Origin: Microcystis aeruginosa NIES-4325 | GTDB taxonomy: Bacteria > Cyanobacteriota > Cyanobacteriia > Cyanobacteriales > Microcystaceae | NCBI RefSeq assembly: GCF_008974145.1 | Contig: NZ_BJKP01000014.1 | Coordinates: forward strand, 1 to 64,000 | DNA length: 64,000 bases | Direction of reading: 5' to 3' | In this document: one piece after another, positions 26,201 through 34,855 of the stretch | How positions within the stretch are numbered: the first letter of the stretch is position 1 | Layout: every line of letters begins with the position of its first letter | Notes under the pieces: generated by a model | The model's database searches: none | What the model was told of the DNA's origin: nothing | What the model saw: the letters and a program-made list of their open reading frames with translations, nothing else | Translations under genes and position numbers: made by a program

Positions 26201-26296
26201 AATTGGTTTTCCCGCTGCTGTAGCGATCAACCAATTTTTCTGAATATCTCTGCGGGTGAGGTGAGACAGTTTAGTGATGTTGTCGAGGGGAGACAT
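23288..26296 (-). CDS. Alpha-mannosidase, GH38
   Basis: A 1002-residue glycoside hydrolase of family 38. The zinc-binding [17 protein letters not shown] (about 216-232) and the catalytic nucleophile Asp in [20 protein letters not shown] (about D331) are intact. [25 protein letters not shown] and the middle [17 protein letters not shown] match the family. The N-terminal beta-sandwich region (residues 1-180) and the C-terminal beta domains are present, so it looks full length. There is no signal peptide, so a cytoplasmic enzyme acting on internal or imported glycans is likely. It is convergent with psbN; substrate linkage cannot be read from sequence. Confidence 0.93.
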   Translation of the reverse strand: MSPLDNITKLSHLTRRDIQKNWLIATAAGKPIQPVTLNEKQYIIWPAGRQIQYLTQKIIVPEHLAGYPLEGMELRLILTWWAEDVKIYVNNQFIQAGDLFDSSTRILLSNSVSTGQEILVTLRLVSPNHDIGGLMKSELVYEYSQAIDPSFVADELTIIHNYLQTFYPENLAIFTATLDNIDWDNVTNKDKFNQSLESIRQSLQPLAQPLKERSFHLLGHAHLDLAWLWPLAETWQVAKNTFISVLNLQKDFPSLIFGHSSPLIYEWIEKHHPDLFKAILEAYKGQSWELLGGMWVEPEVNLISGESLFRQLLYGQQYFQEKFGQITKTAWLPDTFGFPYQLPQILKSFGIKYFVTGKLHWNDTTKFPHGFFWWQSPDGSKILSLMSPPNVAGVMDTNPIIMTDHALNWERQTGLKEIFWLPGVGDHGGGPTRDMLAVAQRWQKSPFFPQLKFSQATTYLDSLDTSNLPIWDDELYLEFHRGCYTSHADQKAYNRYCEILLYQGELWSSLANILLEIPYPKVEIESAWKKVLLNQFHDIMPGTSIPEVFRDANQLWRQVISTGEAILEQALQAIANQINLPNPPHTQAKPFLVVNSLNWERTQVISLAVESANCSVYDLNNCLCPSQLSHDNQLLFLAENIPSVGYKLFWLVPNQQAAEQNLINCQFILDNGLLKVTINSETGDIDSIFDIINQKEILQAAGNQLQAFKDQGQYWDAWNIDPNYQQYPLPKTVLKSIKCLEYGPLRWQICVIRSLGDSEFCQDYILEKDSPILQIKTIVNWQQEHTLVKTAFPLTLNSDFTTYEIACGAIKRFHQLESPKWEVYGHKWADLTDTEANYGVSLLNNNKYGYDATNQQLRLTLLRSPRWPDPEADLGKQEFTYAIYPHQGNWKTAQTVHHSWQLNSPVNVIFINNSSRLNRLPPVAEWLKFSADNLILMSFKLSETASRGWVMRLYECQGENAVIDWQNQLQLTIKESIDGLERAIDPVEQLFPWQIATWLLKN

Positions 26297-26365
26297 GAGC
26301 CAACAAATAAGTTAATTTTGACTATTTTAAGCGATCGAGGTCTAATTAGGCTAGGGGGGAACTGA

Positions 26366-26697
26366 TGTTAACGCAATAATGCTGAAGATTTACTTAATCT
26401 CATCTTTAGTCAAACCAATAGTTTATTAGATCAAGTTCAAGCTGAGGAACTAAAAATCCCAATACTCACTGCATCTGGATAAGGTTCATCTACCAAGTAT
26501 TTCCTGTGTTGAGCCAATCAATACTGGTACGTTGCTCAGTCACTGCAAGCTGCCTCCTTTGAAGAACATGAATAAGTTACTAACTCCCTTTTTGGCTCAA
26601 TTTTTGCCCAGAGGTGCGCTCATTCTTGAACAAATTAGGCTGAATTTATCTCTCCCATTATCCGTGATTATAGCTTTGACAGACCACTACTTCGATT
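26366..26697. other. Degenerate non-coding DNA before the cobK relic
   Basis: Short stretches look coding-like (AEDLLNLIFSQTNSLLDQVQ at about 26380-26440) but are broken by stops. I could not assign a family. No IS ends were seen. Confidence 0.35.
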
Positions 26698-27020
26698 GAC
26701 CTGAAGTGGGACAATTTAGATAAATGCACAATCAAAGCTTTTTGTCAAGAAAATAACATTAAACTTATTATTGATGCTCCCCATGCCCACGCCCAAATTA
26801 TCTGCCAATTAGCGATTAATTACGCTACCCTAACTAATATCCCCTATCTGCACCCTATCAAAAAATCAGTCTTGAGCTAGATAGTTGAGAAACCATCCAA
26901 GATATCGCCCCCCTGTTCATCGGTCTGCTACCTGTTGTAAACTCGTTAGAGATAGCCTGAGAAGCAGCGTTGACCAGTAATCGAATTATTGCCCTCCGTC
27001 CCCCATTTGTCTCGACTTAG
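26698..27020 (+). pseudogene. cobK: Decayed cobK/cbiJ (precorrin-6A reductase)
   Basis: Frame 1 of this stretch reads AFCQENNIKLIIDAPHAHAQ, then IICQLAINYATLTNIPYL, then a stop at 26878-26880. Past frameshifts it continues as IQDIAPLFIGLLPVVNSLEI and TSNRIIALRPPF. The first matches the CobK/CbiJ motif IDAxHPxAxxIS...IPYLRYxRP. The second matches the later segment (ARILPxxxALexA...SxRxIALRPP). In CobK the conserved ARILP and DATHP motifs would be intact; here DAPHAH replaces DATHPY and the frame is broken. The 5' third is unrecognisable. Confidence 0.6.
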
Positions 27021-27103
27021 AACCAGCTTTTGCCCGTACCCACCCTAATTATCCCAAAAAACTAGCAATTTTAACGATATTATCGATTTTTTTCTGGAAT
27101 ATT

Positions 27104-27385
27104 ATGTCTGAAACTATCACTGCCGCCACTAGCGATCGCATCTGTAAACACATGAACAAGGATCACGGTGATGCCGTGCTTTTCTACGCTCAAGTTTACG
27201 GTAATATTACCGATGCAGAAACCGCTCAAATGCTCTCCATCGATCCCCAAGGCATGGATTTAGCCGTAGAAAAATTAGGGGAGAGTCAAACAATTAGAAT
27301 ACCTTTTGAGCGCACCCTAGAATCAGCCAAGGATGCCCATAATATTCTGGTTGAGATGCTAAAAGTTAATCAAACTACCCCTTGA
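27104..27385 (+). CDS. DUF2470 protein
   Basis: 93 residues making up a single DUF2470 domain: SDRICKHMNKDHGDAVLFYAQVYGNITDAETAQMLSIDPQGMDLAV. HMNxDHxDxV is the signature, shared with the C-terminal part of HugZ/heme-utilisation proteins and with plant chloroplast proteins. In stand-alone form a role in heme or tetrapyrrole binding has been proposed; the sequence alone shows no ligand residues beyond the conserved His pair. The gene stands at the start of a small plus-strand run. Confidence 0.8.
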   Translation: MSETITAATSDRICKHMNKDHGDAVLFYAQVYGNITDAETAQMLSIDPQGMDLAVEKLGESQTIRIPFERTLESAKDAHNILVEMLKVNQTTP

Positions 27386-27439
27386 CAAAGCCCGATTTTG
27401 CTCCTATCACCGAAAAATATCAACCTAGAGAATTAGCCC

Positions 27440-27652
27440 ATGAATCAGGTTAATAGTACGGGAATAAAAATACCCAAATCTGGCTGGCACTTACTGCCTT
27501 TTTTAGTCTTGGGTGTGCTAGTTTTTGCATTTAATTCCTCCCTAGAATTAAATTATCTAGTCAAGGGTTATATTACTCTCTTGGAATTACAGGCGGGCAT
27601 CGTGGTTTTATACTTTCTTTTGACTAAATTAGGGAAATCTCAAAAATCATGA
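27440..27652 (+). CDS. Small two-helix membrane protein
   Basis: 70 residues with two membrane segments (GWHLLPFLVLGVLVFAFNSS, about 15-34, and VKGYITLLELQAGIVVLYFLLT, about 42-63). The last 4 bp overlap the ATG of the TM2 gene (ATGA), so the two are translationally coupled. I do not recognise the family. Confidence 0.55.
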   Translation: MNQVNSTGIKIPKSGWHLLPFLVLGVLVFAFNSSLELNYLVKGYITLLELQAGIVVLYFLLTKLGKSQKS

Positions 27653-28002
27653 AAAATAGAACTATAGCAGCTTTACTAGCCTTTTTTCTCGGTTATCTTG
27701 GCATCCATAAATTTTATCTAGGGGAGAATTTGGCAGGTATTTTTTATCTACTTTTCTTCTGGACTTTTATCCCCGGCATCATTGCTTTTTTTGAATTTAT
27801 TGGTTTAATCATTATGTCAGATCAAGCTTTTGATGCTAAATATAATCCTAACTATCTCCCTAGCAGTAGAGAGCGAGGACTGCCAGAATCAGGTCAGCAA
27901 AAAACCGCTACTTTACTCCAGCTTAAAAAACTTTACGATCAGGGAATTATTACTGCTGAAGAATACGAAGAAAAACGCAGAAAATATTTAGATTCTCTTT
28001 AA
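27649..28002 (+). CDS. TM2-domain protein with SHOCT-like tail
   Basis: 117 residues. Residues 1-60 are a TM2 domain: KNRTIAALLAFFLGYLGIHKFYLG, the GxxGxHxFYLG core, then a second helix (LAGIFYLLFFWTFIPGIIAFFEFIGLI). The C-terminus LLQLKKLYDQGIITAEEYEEKRRKYLDSL is a SHOCT-type short helical module, common in oligomerising bacterial membrane proteins. It sits in a four-gene plus-strand group (27440-28694), with 4-bp overlap upstream and a 5-bp gap downstream. Confidence 0.75.
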   Translation: MKNRTIAALLAFFLGYLGIHKFYLGENLAGIFYLLFFWTFIPGIIAFFEFIGLIIMSDQAFDAKYNPNYLPSSRERGLPESGQQKTATLLQLKKLYDQGIITAEEYEEKRRKYLDSL

Positions 28003-28007
28003 AAAAT

Positions 28008-28694
28008 ATGTCTAATCTCTCTCCTCGCCCTCCCGAATCTTCTGAGTGGATCTGGCTATCTTTAGTTCCAGTTTTTGGTGGGCTTGCCATTGCTAATGCT
28101 GGCAAAAAAACCAATAACCAAAGTTGGTTATCCGTCGGCATTGCCTTGACAATTATCTCCTTTATTTTCTTGACAAAAGAGTCTTTTATCGTAATTTGGT
28201 TTGCCCAAATCGGCCTAGGTTTATACATCCGTCAACAGCTTAATTCCCATCCAATAGCTTCGGCAAATAGAACCGATTCCAAACAGTCATTCTCTCCTCT
28301 CAAAAAAATTGATATTAACAGTTGTTCCACCAACGATCTGGTTTATAAATTAGGGTTGCCGATTGTCTATGCCAATGATATCGTTTCTGTCCGTAATGAA
28401 GGACATATTTTTACCCATTTAGAAGAATTACACTTCCTGGCTGGTTTACCAGAAAATTATCTGAAAAAATTGGAACCTTTGATTATCTTTGCCTACGATA
28501 TTCGCCAAGAAGTTGACGTTTCTTGGCGTTGTTTAAACTACCAGTCCGTTGAGGAATTGGTCAATCTAGGTCTTGACTTTTCCGTGGCTGATAAGATTGT
28601 CGCCGAAAGAGAAAAAAACGGTGTCTATCGTTCGGCGATCGAAGTGAGAAACCGGACAGGTATTCCCTTAAAATCCTATCAGCAATTGCTCTAA
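28008..28694 (+). CDS. Membrane protein with helix-hairpin-helix (ComEA-like) region
   Basis: 228 residues. Two N-terminal membrane helices (WIWLSLVPVFGGLAIANAGK and WLSVGIALTIISFIFL) precede a soluble part. There, KKIDINSCSTNDLVYKLGLPIVYANDIVSVRNEGHIFTHLEELHFLAGLPENYLKKLEPLII has the xxIDINxxxxxxLxxLPGI... rhythm of ComEA-type HhH domains. A second copy follows at residues 165-228 (LNYQSVEELVNLGLDFSVADKIVAEREKNGVYRSAIEVRNRTGIPLKSYQQL). A DNA-binding or scaffolding role is possible but not shown. It lies directly after the TM2 gene and is probably in the same operon. Confidence 0.65.
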   Translation: MSNLSPRPPESSEWIWLSLVPVFGGLAIANAGKKTNNQSWLSVGIALTIISFIFLTKESFIVIWFAQIGLGLYIRQQLNSHPIASANRTDSKQSFSPLKKIDINSCSTNDLVYKLGLPIVYANDIVSVRNEGHIFTHLEELHFLAGLPENYLKKLEPLIIFAYDIRQEVDVSWRCLNYQSVEELVNLGLDFSVADKIVAEREKNGVYRSAIEVRNRTGIPLKSYQQLL

Positions 28695-28709
28695 TTAGCT
28701 TGATTCTAG

Positions 28710-29486
28710 TTATAGCTTGAATTGCTTTTCTATCAAAGACACGATCCAACTTCTAGGTAAAAAACGGGGCAGATTGACGATAATTTTATTAGCAAATTTA
28801 CCAGCTACCACGTTGGGGCGTTTGTTTGCCAAGGCGGTTAAAGCCTCTTGTACCACCACTTCCGCCGAATCTAACCCGCCGTTTTTGCCCATAAAGGCAC
28901 TGGGAAATCGGGCCACCTCAAAAAAATTCGATTCCGTCGGACCGGGGCAAAGAGCGAGGATTTCAACGCCTTTGTCTTTATTTTCTGCCCAGAGAGACTC
29001 GCTAAAGCTGAGGACAAAAGCTTTTGTCGCCGCATAGACGGAAAGATAGGGCAGCGGTTGAAACCCGGCAATGGAAGCAACATTGATAATTGCCCCCCCA
29101 GCACCAGCAAGCATGGGACGTAGAAAATAGTGGCTTAATTCCACCAATACCAGATTATTTAACTGGATCATTTCTAACTGTCGAGCTAAATCCCGCTCGC
29201 TAAAAGCACCATAATCACCAAAACCGGCATTATTTACCAGTAAATCAACGTTGATTCCTTTTTGGTTCACCGTATCATATACCAGCTTTCCTGCCCCGGC
29301 AACGGTCAGATATTGAACGATAACTGTCACTTTTGCCCCATATTGTTTCTCTAATTCCGCTGCTAATTGTTCTAGTTTATCCCTAGATCTAGCGACTAAA
29401 ATTAGCTCCATTTGCCGTTGGGCAAGTTGACGGGCAAAGACGGCACCGATACCGGTGGAAGCACCGGTAATGAGGGCTGTTTTCAT
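28710..29486 (-). CDS. Short-chain dehydrogenase/reductase
   Basis: 258 residues. The cofactor loop TGASTGIGAVFARQL (TGxxxGIG) at the N-terminus, NNAG in LLVNNAGFGDYGAF, catalytic Ser in NVASIAGFQPLPYLSVY, and YAATKAF (YxxxK) make a complete classical SDR. The loop and following segment RSRDKLEQLAAELEKQYG suggest NADP(H) preference (Arg after the second beta strand). The substrate is unknown. It is convergent with the HhH gene, with a 15-bp gap. Confidence 0.88.
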   Translation of the reverse strand: MKTALITGASTGIGAVFARQLAQRQMELILVARSRDKLEQLAAELEKQYGAKVTVIVQYLTVAGAGKLVYDTVNQKGINVDLLVNNAGFGDYGAFSERDLARQLEMIQLNNLVLVELSHYFLRPMLAGAGGAIINVASIAGFQPLPYLSVYAATKAFVLSFSESLWAENKDKGVEILALCPGPTESNFFEVARFPSAFMGKNGGLDSAEVVVQEALTALANKRPNVVAGKFANKIIVNLPRFLPRSWIVSLIEKQFKL

Positions 29487-29634
29487 AGAAGATCAATCAA
29501 AAATAGCTCTTTTGCTGGAATCTTACCACAATTACCCTTCCATTTACAGTTCTTAACTTGGCGGTCAAGGCATTTTTTCAACTCAGAATATATGTTAGGC
29601 TAGAAATAGAACAAAGGTCGAGGGAGGTGCAGAA

Positions 29635-29847
29635 ATGACAGTTATAAGCTTCACTGATCAAGATATTGCCAAATATACCGCCGCTGATATTGCTTCTTTA
29701 GCTGAACGACTAGAAAAAGATGAGTATAGTAACCCCTTCGAGGCTTTGCGGGATTGGCATCTGTTAAGAGCGATCGCTTTTCAACGGCAGGAATTAGCCG
29801 AACCTTATCTTTATCTGTTGGATCTAGAGGCCTACGATGAGGCTTAA
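29635..29847 (+). CDS. Small conserved cyanobacterial protein
   Basis: 70 residues, acidic and soluble (MTVISFTDQDIAKYTAADIA...LAEPYLYLLDLEAYDEA). It has an AGGGAGGTGCAGAA Shine-Dalgarno and a terminator 40 bp downstream, so it looks like a real short gene. I believe it belongs to a widespread cyanobacterial family but cannot name it. No domain or catalytic motif is seen. Confidence 0.65.
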   Translation: MTVISFTDQDIAKYTAADIASLAERLEKDEYSNPFEALRDWHLLRAIAFQRQELAEPYLYLLDLEAYDEA

Positions 29848-29885
29848 AGTGGCTTAGTTAAACAAAACTTAACACAAATTACTGG

Positions 29886-29915
29886 GGGTGTGAGACTAGC
29901 ACACCCATTATTTTT
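29886..29915 (+). terminator. Terminator after the small 29.6-kb gene
   Basis: GGGTGTG (29886-29892) pairs with CACACCC (29900-29906), loop AGACTAG, followed by ATTATTTTT. Confidence 0.85.
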
Positions 29916-30011
29916 GATTATCGTATTCTCTGGCTGAAAACAGCCCCTAGCTTTTTGCCCCTTCTTTCCCTACTATCAATAACAAAGTATTTTTAGGCGA
30001 TCGACTAGATT

Positions 30012-31010
30012 ATGGGCAAACAATACAACGTTTATGGGATCGGTAACGCGCTCGTTGATATGGAATTTCAAGTCTCTCCTGAATTACTGCAAGAATTGGG
30101 CATCGATAAAGGAGTGATGACGCTGGTGGACGAAAATCGTCAAACCCAGTTGATGGAAAAATTGGCTTTTGATTGTAAACGCAGCGGTGGCGGATCGGCG
30201 GCGAATACCCTAGTAGCGATCGCTCAGTTGGGGGGTAGAGGTTTCTATTCCTGTAAAGTGGGTAATGACGAATTAGGTAAGTTTTATCTGCAAGATCTGC
30301 GGGCCTGTGGTTTACATACCAATGAACATGGCGGCGAAAAAGAGGTGGGAATCACGGGAAAATGTCTAGTTTTCGTCACTCCCGATGCCGATCGCACCAT
30401 GAATACTTTTCTCGGCATCACCGGGGAAATTTCCGAACGGGAATTAGTCCCCTCAGCGATCGCTAATGCCGATTATCTCTATCTCGAAGGTTATCTCGTC
30501 ACCTCTCCCACTGCCAAAGCTGCCGCTATTAAAGGGCGAGAAATTGCTCAGGCTGCTGGAGTCAAAACCGCTTTATCCCTGTCAGATCCCAATATGGCGA
30601 TCTTCTTCCGCGAGGGATTACTGGAAATGATCGGAACCGGGTTAGATTTCGTTTTCGCTAATGAGTCGGAAGCTTTGACTATTTCCGGCAGCGACGAAAT
30701 CGAGTCAGCGATCGCCTATTTTAAAACCATTGCCCAAGGATTCGCTATCACCCGGGGTGCCAGTGGTTCTTTGATATATGATGGCGAAAATCTGCTGGAA
30801 ATTGACCCCCATCCGGTACAGGCGATCGATACCGTCGGCGCGGGGGATATGTACGCAGGTGCTTTTCTCTACGGTATTACCCACGGTATGGGTTACAAAG
30901 GAGCGGGAAATCTCGCTTCTCTAGCGGCTGCCCGGGTGGTTTCTACTTTTGGGGCGCGTTTACAAACCGAGGAAATTCAATCCCTGCGAGATTCGATCGT
31001 TTTGGGATAG
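30012..31010 (+). CDS. PfkB-family kinase, likely adenosine kinase
   Basis: 332 residues. The PfkB signature [17 protein letters not shown] (about 275-291) supplies the catalytic Asp. [38 protein letters not shown] is the N-terminal substrate-binding signature. The start [17 protein letters not shown] and the segment [21 protein letters not shown] are typical of the adenosine kinase/ribokinase branch that cyanobacterial genomes usually annotate as adenosine kinase. Substrate specificity is family inference. It starts at an ATG and is monocistronic. Confidence 0.88.
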   Translation: MGKQYNVYGIGNALVDMEFQVSPELLQELGIDKGVMTLVDENRQTQLMEKLAFDCKRSGGGSAANTLVAIAQLGGRGFYSCKVGNDELGKFYLQDLRACGLHTNEHGGEKEVGITGKCLVFVTPDADRTMNTFLGITGEISERELVPSAIANADYLYLEGYLVTSPTAKAAAIKGREIAQAAGVKTALSLSDPNMAIFFREGLLEMIGTGLDFVFANESEALTISGSDEIESAIAYFKTIAQGFAITRGASGSLIYDGENLLEIDPHPVQAIDTVGAGDMYAGAFLYGITHGMGYKGAGNLASLAAARVVSTFGARLQTEEIQSLRDSIVLG

Positions 31011-31141
31011 GTTTTGTCAGTGATCAGCTTTCAGTCAGTAGTCAAGTTTTTTCTCCCTGCTCCCTGCTCATAGACAGTCTTAACCAGTAATTTAGATAGT
31101 CATAAGCCCCTTGCATAATTTTTTTATGGTGTAATGGAGGC

Positions 31142-31288
31142 TTTTGCTGGCTCTTCTGGTTTCTGTGTGGAAACGGGCTCTATACTGATAGTTTCTTCAG
31201 CAAAATAGTCCTAAAAGTCTTTCCCAGTAAACATTTCACGATTCTATAAGCAAAAATTATCACACAAAGTCGAGAAGAGCCTTTTGCT
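31142..31288. mobile_element. MITE, family B, with target-site duplication
   Basis: A 133-bp element (31149-31281) bounded by GGCTCTTCTGGTTTCTGTGTG and the complement of CACACAAAGTCGAGAAGAGCC. The terminal inverted repeats are 21 bp with five mismatches. It is flanked on both sides by TTTTGCT (31142-31148 and 31282-31288), a clear 7-bp (perhaps 8-bp) target-site duplication. There is no ORF inside. An exact duplication and well-matched ends suggest a fairly recent insertion. Confidence 0.85.
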
Positions 31289-31384
31289 TTTTTCTCAATT
31301 TTTAGATGGAAGTCGAAAAAAGAATAAAATGTGATCTTAGGTCAGGAAATCATCTATACTTTTACTATGTTTATTAGCAAAAAT

Positions 31385-31823
31385 GGATGTAACAGAAACT
31401 ACCCTTGAACGCCCGAAAAAACAGAAAGATTTTTTCAGGTAAAAGAGGTAATCATACTTTAAAATCCCAATTAGTAGCTAATCAAAATACAGAGGAAATT
31501 ATCTGTGTCTTTTGCAGGAAAAGCAGAGGGCATGATTTTAGTTTATTAAAAAAAATCGAGTTCGTTGTCATCCTTTAACTACCAGCAGAGAAGACAGTGG
31601 TTATCAGGGAATATCTCAATACCATAGTAATAGTTATACACCGAAAAAGAAACCAAAAAATAGAAAATTAACAGACTTATAAAAGTAGTATAACAAGGCT
31701 TTAGCCAAAAAAATAATTATTATTGAACATATAAACAGGAAACTCAAAATCTTGAAAATATTATCCTTTAGAAAGGATAATTTATTCCCAATTTTTATAA
31801 TTGAGATAGCTTGTGCTGCTTAA
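31385..31823 (+). pseudogene. Decayed IS5-family (DDE_4 type) transposase
   Basis: Across frameshifts the frames read MDVTETTLERPKKQKDFF, SGKRGNHTLKSQLVANQNTE, EIICVFC and GHDFSLLKK, then TSREDSGYQGISQYHSNSYT, PKKKPKNRKLTD and KALAKKIIIIEHINRKLK. This is the order of an IS5/IS1031-like DDE_4 transposase: (I)DVTETxIERPKKxxKxFxSGKKxxHTLK, the D-S-GYQG block, and the ALSxxRVxxEHxIxxLK block. At least two frameshifts, no start and a missing N-terminus make it dead. The family B MITE lies just upstream but its ends are not obviously tied to this gene. Confidence 0.75.
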
Positions 31824-31991
31824 ATAAAGAGGTTTTGACAACCAAATTAAAGCATATCTCAAGAGTTTTGAGTTAAAAGTTAAACTTCAAGCTCTTATTC
31901 AGTACAAATATACCCAAAGACTAATTCTTGGGGACAAATTAGTTAAACCATCATTATAACATATAATTAATTTGCAAGAGTTCTACTGATT

Positions 31992-33539
31992 TTAACCCGA
32001 TAATTTACTCAACAATTCCAAGAATTTTTGACTATTAGGAGTTAAGAGAGTTCGGCGATAGGCATCGGCAGCCTTTTTAATTGCTTCCGCTTGGGTGGGA
32101 TAGGGATGAATAACAGTAGAGAGTTTACCCAGTCCGATTTTAGCAACTATAGCGGTGGTAATTTCGGAAATCATCTCACCGGCGTGAGCAGCGACGATAG
32201 TGGCTCCTAAAATTTGGTCGGAACCTTGTTTGTGAATAATTTTTAAAAAACCTTCTGTTTCTCCATCAGCGATAGCTCGATCGACTATACTCAAAGGAAT
32301 TTTAATAGTATTAGTGGTCAATCCCATGGCCTGTGCTTGGGTTTCATCCATACCGACACGGGCGATTTCTGGGTCAGTATAAGTGACCCAAGGCATAACT
32401 AAATTACTGAGCTTATTGCGTCCGAAACCGAAGGGAGAAAAGAGGATATTTTTAATCACAATACGGGCGGCTGCATCGGCGGCATGGGTAAATTTCCAAT
32501 CCATACAGATATCACCAGCCGCATAAATTTTCGGGTTAGTAGTTTGCAGATAATCATTAACTTTGACTCCCCGACGAGTATCGTATTCCACGGCCACTGC
32601 TTCTAAATTTAATCCTGACAGATTAGGCTCCCGGCCGGCAGCGACTAAAATCTCGTCGACGGTGATAGTTGCTACCTGGCCGTTGCTAGTATATTCAATG
32701 GTTTTACCCTGCTCATTTTTTCTCACCCGTTCAATTTGGCAGGAGAGAATTAATTGCATTCCTTCCCGCAGGAAAGTATTCTCAATAATTTCGGTCGCTT
32801 CTGCATCTTCTTTATTCAAAAGATGGGAATGATTATGAAATAAAATCACCTGCGCGCCTAACCGTTGAAAAGCTTGGGCTAATTCACAACCAATCGGCCC
32901 GCCACCGATAACAGCTAATCGAGGAGGTAATTCTGTGAGGGAAAAAATTGTTTCATTGGTATAAAATCCCGCTTCTTTTAGTCCGGGTATATCGGGATGA
33001 AGGGCCTTAGCACCAGTAGCAATGACGGCTTTTTTATAATGGAGGGTTTTTCCTGCCACTGCCACGGCATTTTGTCCCAAAAAACGAGCGCTACCCAAGA
33101 AGACATCGATACCTAGTTTTTGGAAACGTTGCACCGAATCATGAGGGCTAATATCGGCGCGAATTTGCCGCATTCTGGCCATTACTCTGGCAAAATCTAC
33201 CCTAGTATCTCCAATATCAATTCCTAATTTTTTGGCTTTCTCAATTTCCCCGATAATTCTAGAGGAACGAATCAGACATTTAGAAGGAATACAACCGAAA
33301 TTGAGGCAGTCTCCCCCCATTAAGTGTTTTTCCACTAAAGCCACTTTTAAACCTATCTCTAAACCCGCAGCACCAGCCGCTACAACTAAACCCGCAGTAC
33401 CCGCGCCAATGACGACTAAATCATAACAATTTTGGGGTTGTGGATTGACCCAATCGGCAGGATGAACATAATTAACTAATTTTTGATTATGTTCGTCCAC
33501 CGGGAGAACATTAACTTCCCTAGAGCTATTTTGAAACAT
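31992..33539 (-). CDS. Pyridine nucleotide-disulfide oxidoreductase (mercuric-reductase-like)
   Basis: 515 residues of the dihydrolipoamide dehydrogenase/mercuric reductase/glutathione reductase type. The redox disulfide is in GGDCLNFGCIPSK (CxxxxC), the FAD loop is DLVVIGAGTAGLVVAAGAAG (about 41-60), the NAD(P) loop is LAVIGGGPIGCELAQAFQRLG, and the C-terminal catalytic His is in HPYPTQAE. It lacks the N-terminal HMA domain and C-terminal Cys pair of real MerA, so the mercuric-reductase name is unsafe; the substrate is unknown. About 300 bp upstream is a TVP38/TMEM64 gene on the same strand, a pairing I recall in other cyanobacteria. Confidence 0.85.
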   Translation of the reverse strand: MFQNSSREVNVLPVDEHNQKLVNYVHPADWVNPQPQNCYDLVVIGAGTAGLVVAAGAAGLEIGLKVALVEKHLMGGDCLNFGCIPSKCLIRSSRIIGEIEKAKKLGIDIGDTRVDFARVMARMRQIRADISPHDSVQRFQKLGIDVFLGSARFLGQNAVAVAGKTLHYKKAVIATGAKALHPDIPGLKEAGFYTNETIFSLTELPPRLAVIGGGPIGCELAQAFQRLGAQVILFHNHSHLLNKEDAEATEIIENTFLREGMQLILSCQIERVRKNEQGKTIEYTSNGQVATITVDEILVAAGREPNLSGLNLEAVAVEYDTRRGVKVNDYLQTTNPKIYAAGDICMDWKFTHAADAAARIVIKNILFSPFGFGRNKLSNLVMPWVTYTDPEIARVGMDETQAQAMGLTTNTIKIPLSIVDRAIADGETEGFLKIIHKQGSDQILGATIVAAHAGEMISEITTAIVAKIGLGKLSTVIHPYPTQAEAIKKAADAYRRTLLTPNSQKFLELLSKLSG

Positions 33540-33583
33540 AATAAGTACCTAAGCAAAATTAATTACACATTTCGATAAAGCTT

Positions 33584-33615
33584 TTGCCTATTGCCTATTG
33601 CCTATTGCCTATCCT
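33584..33615. repeat. Tandem heptamer repeat (TTGCCTA)n
   Basis: Four consecutive copies of TTGCCTA (GCCTATT in another phase) between the oxidoreductase and TVP38 genes. It resembles heptameric short tandemly repeated repetitive sequences known in cyanobacteria. Confidence 0.8.
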
Positions 33616-33689
33616 AACCAAGAAATTAATTTTGCACGACTACTTAAAGTAGTTATATTAATGGTGAGATACGAAGTTTTCGTTTTGGG

Positions 33690-33815
33690 GAGTCAGGAGA
33701 TAGGAGTCAGGAGTCGGGAGATAGGTTTTAGGTGTTGGGGGCTGGAGTTTTGGGGTTTTGGGGTTTTAGTTCAATTTCCCCACTTCCCCATTCCCCCACT
33801 TCCCACTTCCCCAAC
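33690..33815. repeat. G-rich then C-rich dispersed repeat
   Basis: It starts with GGAGTCAGGAGATAGGAGTC, runs through TTTTGGGGTTTTGGGG, then AGTTCAATTT, then a C-rich run (CCCCACTTCCCCATTCCCCC). It has the same architecture as 19791-19868 and, spread out, 12508-12740. It sits between the TVP38 and oxidoreductase genes. Confidence 0.65.
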
Positions 33816-33835
33816 CCCTGACTGATGACTGATTA

Positions 33836-34591
33836 CTATTCATTGATAACTGATGCCAGGGACTGACGGGCAATTTTTGTGACGTAGAGGGTGACGGCAA
33901 CGGTGGCGATAAAACCGATCAGGCGAATAATCCATTGTAAAACTGGGTTAGTGGCTGGTGCCGAGGTGCCGATAGTGGCAAGACTGCCCGCTAAAGAGCC
34001 AATATAGACATACATTATCGTCCCCGGAATCATGCCGGCGGAACCTAGTAGATAATCTTTCAGGGAAACCCCGGTGACACCATAGGCATAATTGAGCAGA
34101 TTAAAAGGAAATATGGGAGATAAACGGGTTAAAAGCACTATTTTTAGGCCTTCTTTCCCCACAGCTTCATCTATAGCTTGAAATTTACTATTACCTTGAA
34201 TTTTTTCCGCCACCCAACCCCTAGCCAGATAACGTCCCACCAGAAAAGCGGCAGTAGCGCCGATAGTTGCCCCGATAAAGACGTAAAAAGAGCCTAACAC
34301 CACACCAAAAACCACACCAGCCCCCAAAGTCAGGATCGAACCAGGAAAAAAGGCCACAGTAGCTAGAATATAAATAATTATAAACGCGATCGCTCCTAAG
34401 GCTCCCAAACTATCCACCCAAGTTAAGGCATTGAAAAGAATAGTTTGAGGATTAAAACCCGTGGAGGTACTGGATTCGAGGGCAAAAGCGGGGGGAGTAG
34501 TCAGGAGAAAAACAAGGCCAAATGTAGTTAATAAGAGTAAATGCCTGATAATCACAGTTTTTCCTAAGGGCAAAAACTTGGAAATAATCAT
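33836..34591 (-). CDS. TVP38/TMEM64 (DedA-superfamily) membrane protein
   Basis: 251 residues with an N-terminal signal/anchor (HLLLLTTFGLVFLLTTPPAFA) and several membrane helices. ATVAFFPGSILTLGAGVVFG...GATIGATAAFLVGRYLARGWV is the SNARE-associated Golgi/VTT core (re-entrant loop with GxxxGxxxxxFxxGR). GLKIVLLTRLSPIFPFNLLNYAYGVTGVSLKDYLLGS is the second VTT signature. VTT proteins are thought to act in lipid scrambling or membrane homeostasis. It lies upstream of the disulfide reductase on the same strand. Confidence 0.85.
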   Translation of the reverse strand: MIISKFLPLGKTVIIRHLLLLTTFGLVFLLTTPPAFALESSTSTGFNPQTILFNALTWVDSLGALGAIAFIIIYILATVAFFPGSILTLGAGVVFGVVLGSFYVFIGATIGATAAFLVGRYLARGWVAEKIQGNSKFQAIDEAVGKEGLKIVLLTRLSPIFPFNLLNYAYGVTGVSLKDYLLGSAGMIPGTIMYVYIGSLAGSLATIGTSAPATNPVLQWIIRLIGFIATVAVTLYVTKIARQSLASVINE

Positions 34592-34855
34592 AAAAAGTCC
34601 CTATAAGGAATGAAAAAAGAGAGATTGAACTATAAAAGCGAATTAAATAGAACTAGGGGCTATTCTACCGTAGTTATCATTGTTTAGACCAGAAAGCCAA
34701 TCCTGAAAATTCCCAGAAAATCCCCCTCTCTGGGAGAAGATAAGACAAGCAACAGCCGGGTAATTTTTGCTGTTTACTTGATATTACACCTTGCCGTCTC
34801 TGGGAAAAAAATGTCACAATTAGAAATAATTAGCATTGGATATAGTAATTAATCT

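Noticed and set aside
31992-33539. Mercury resistance operon
   Set aside because: The reductase lacks the HMA domain and C-terminal Cys pair of MerA, and no merR, merT or merP genes are nearby.
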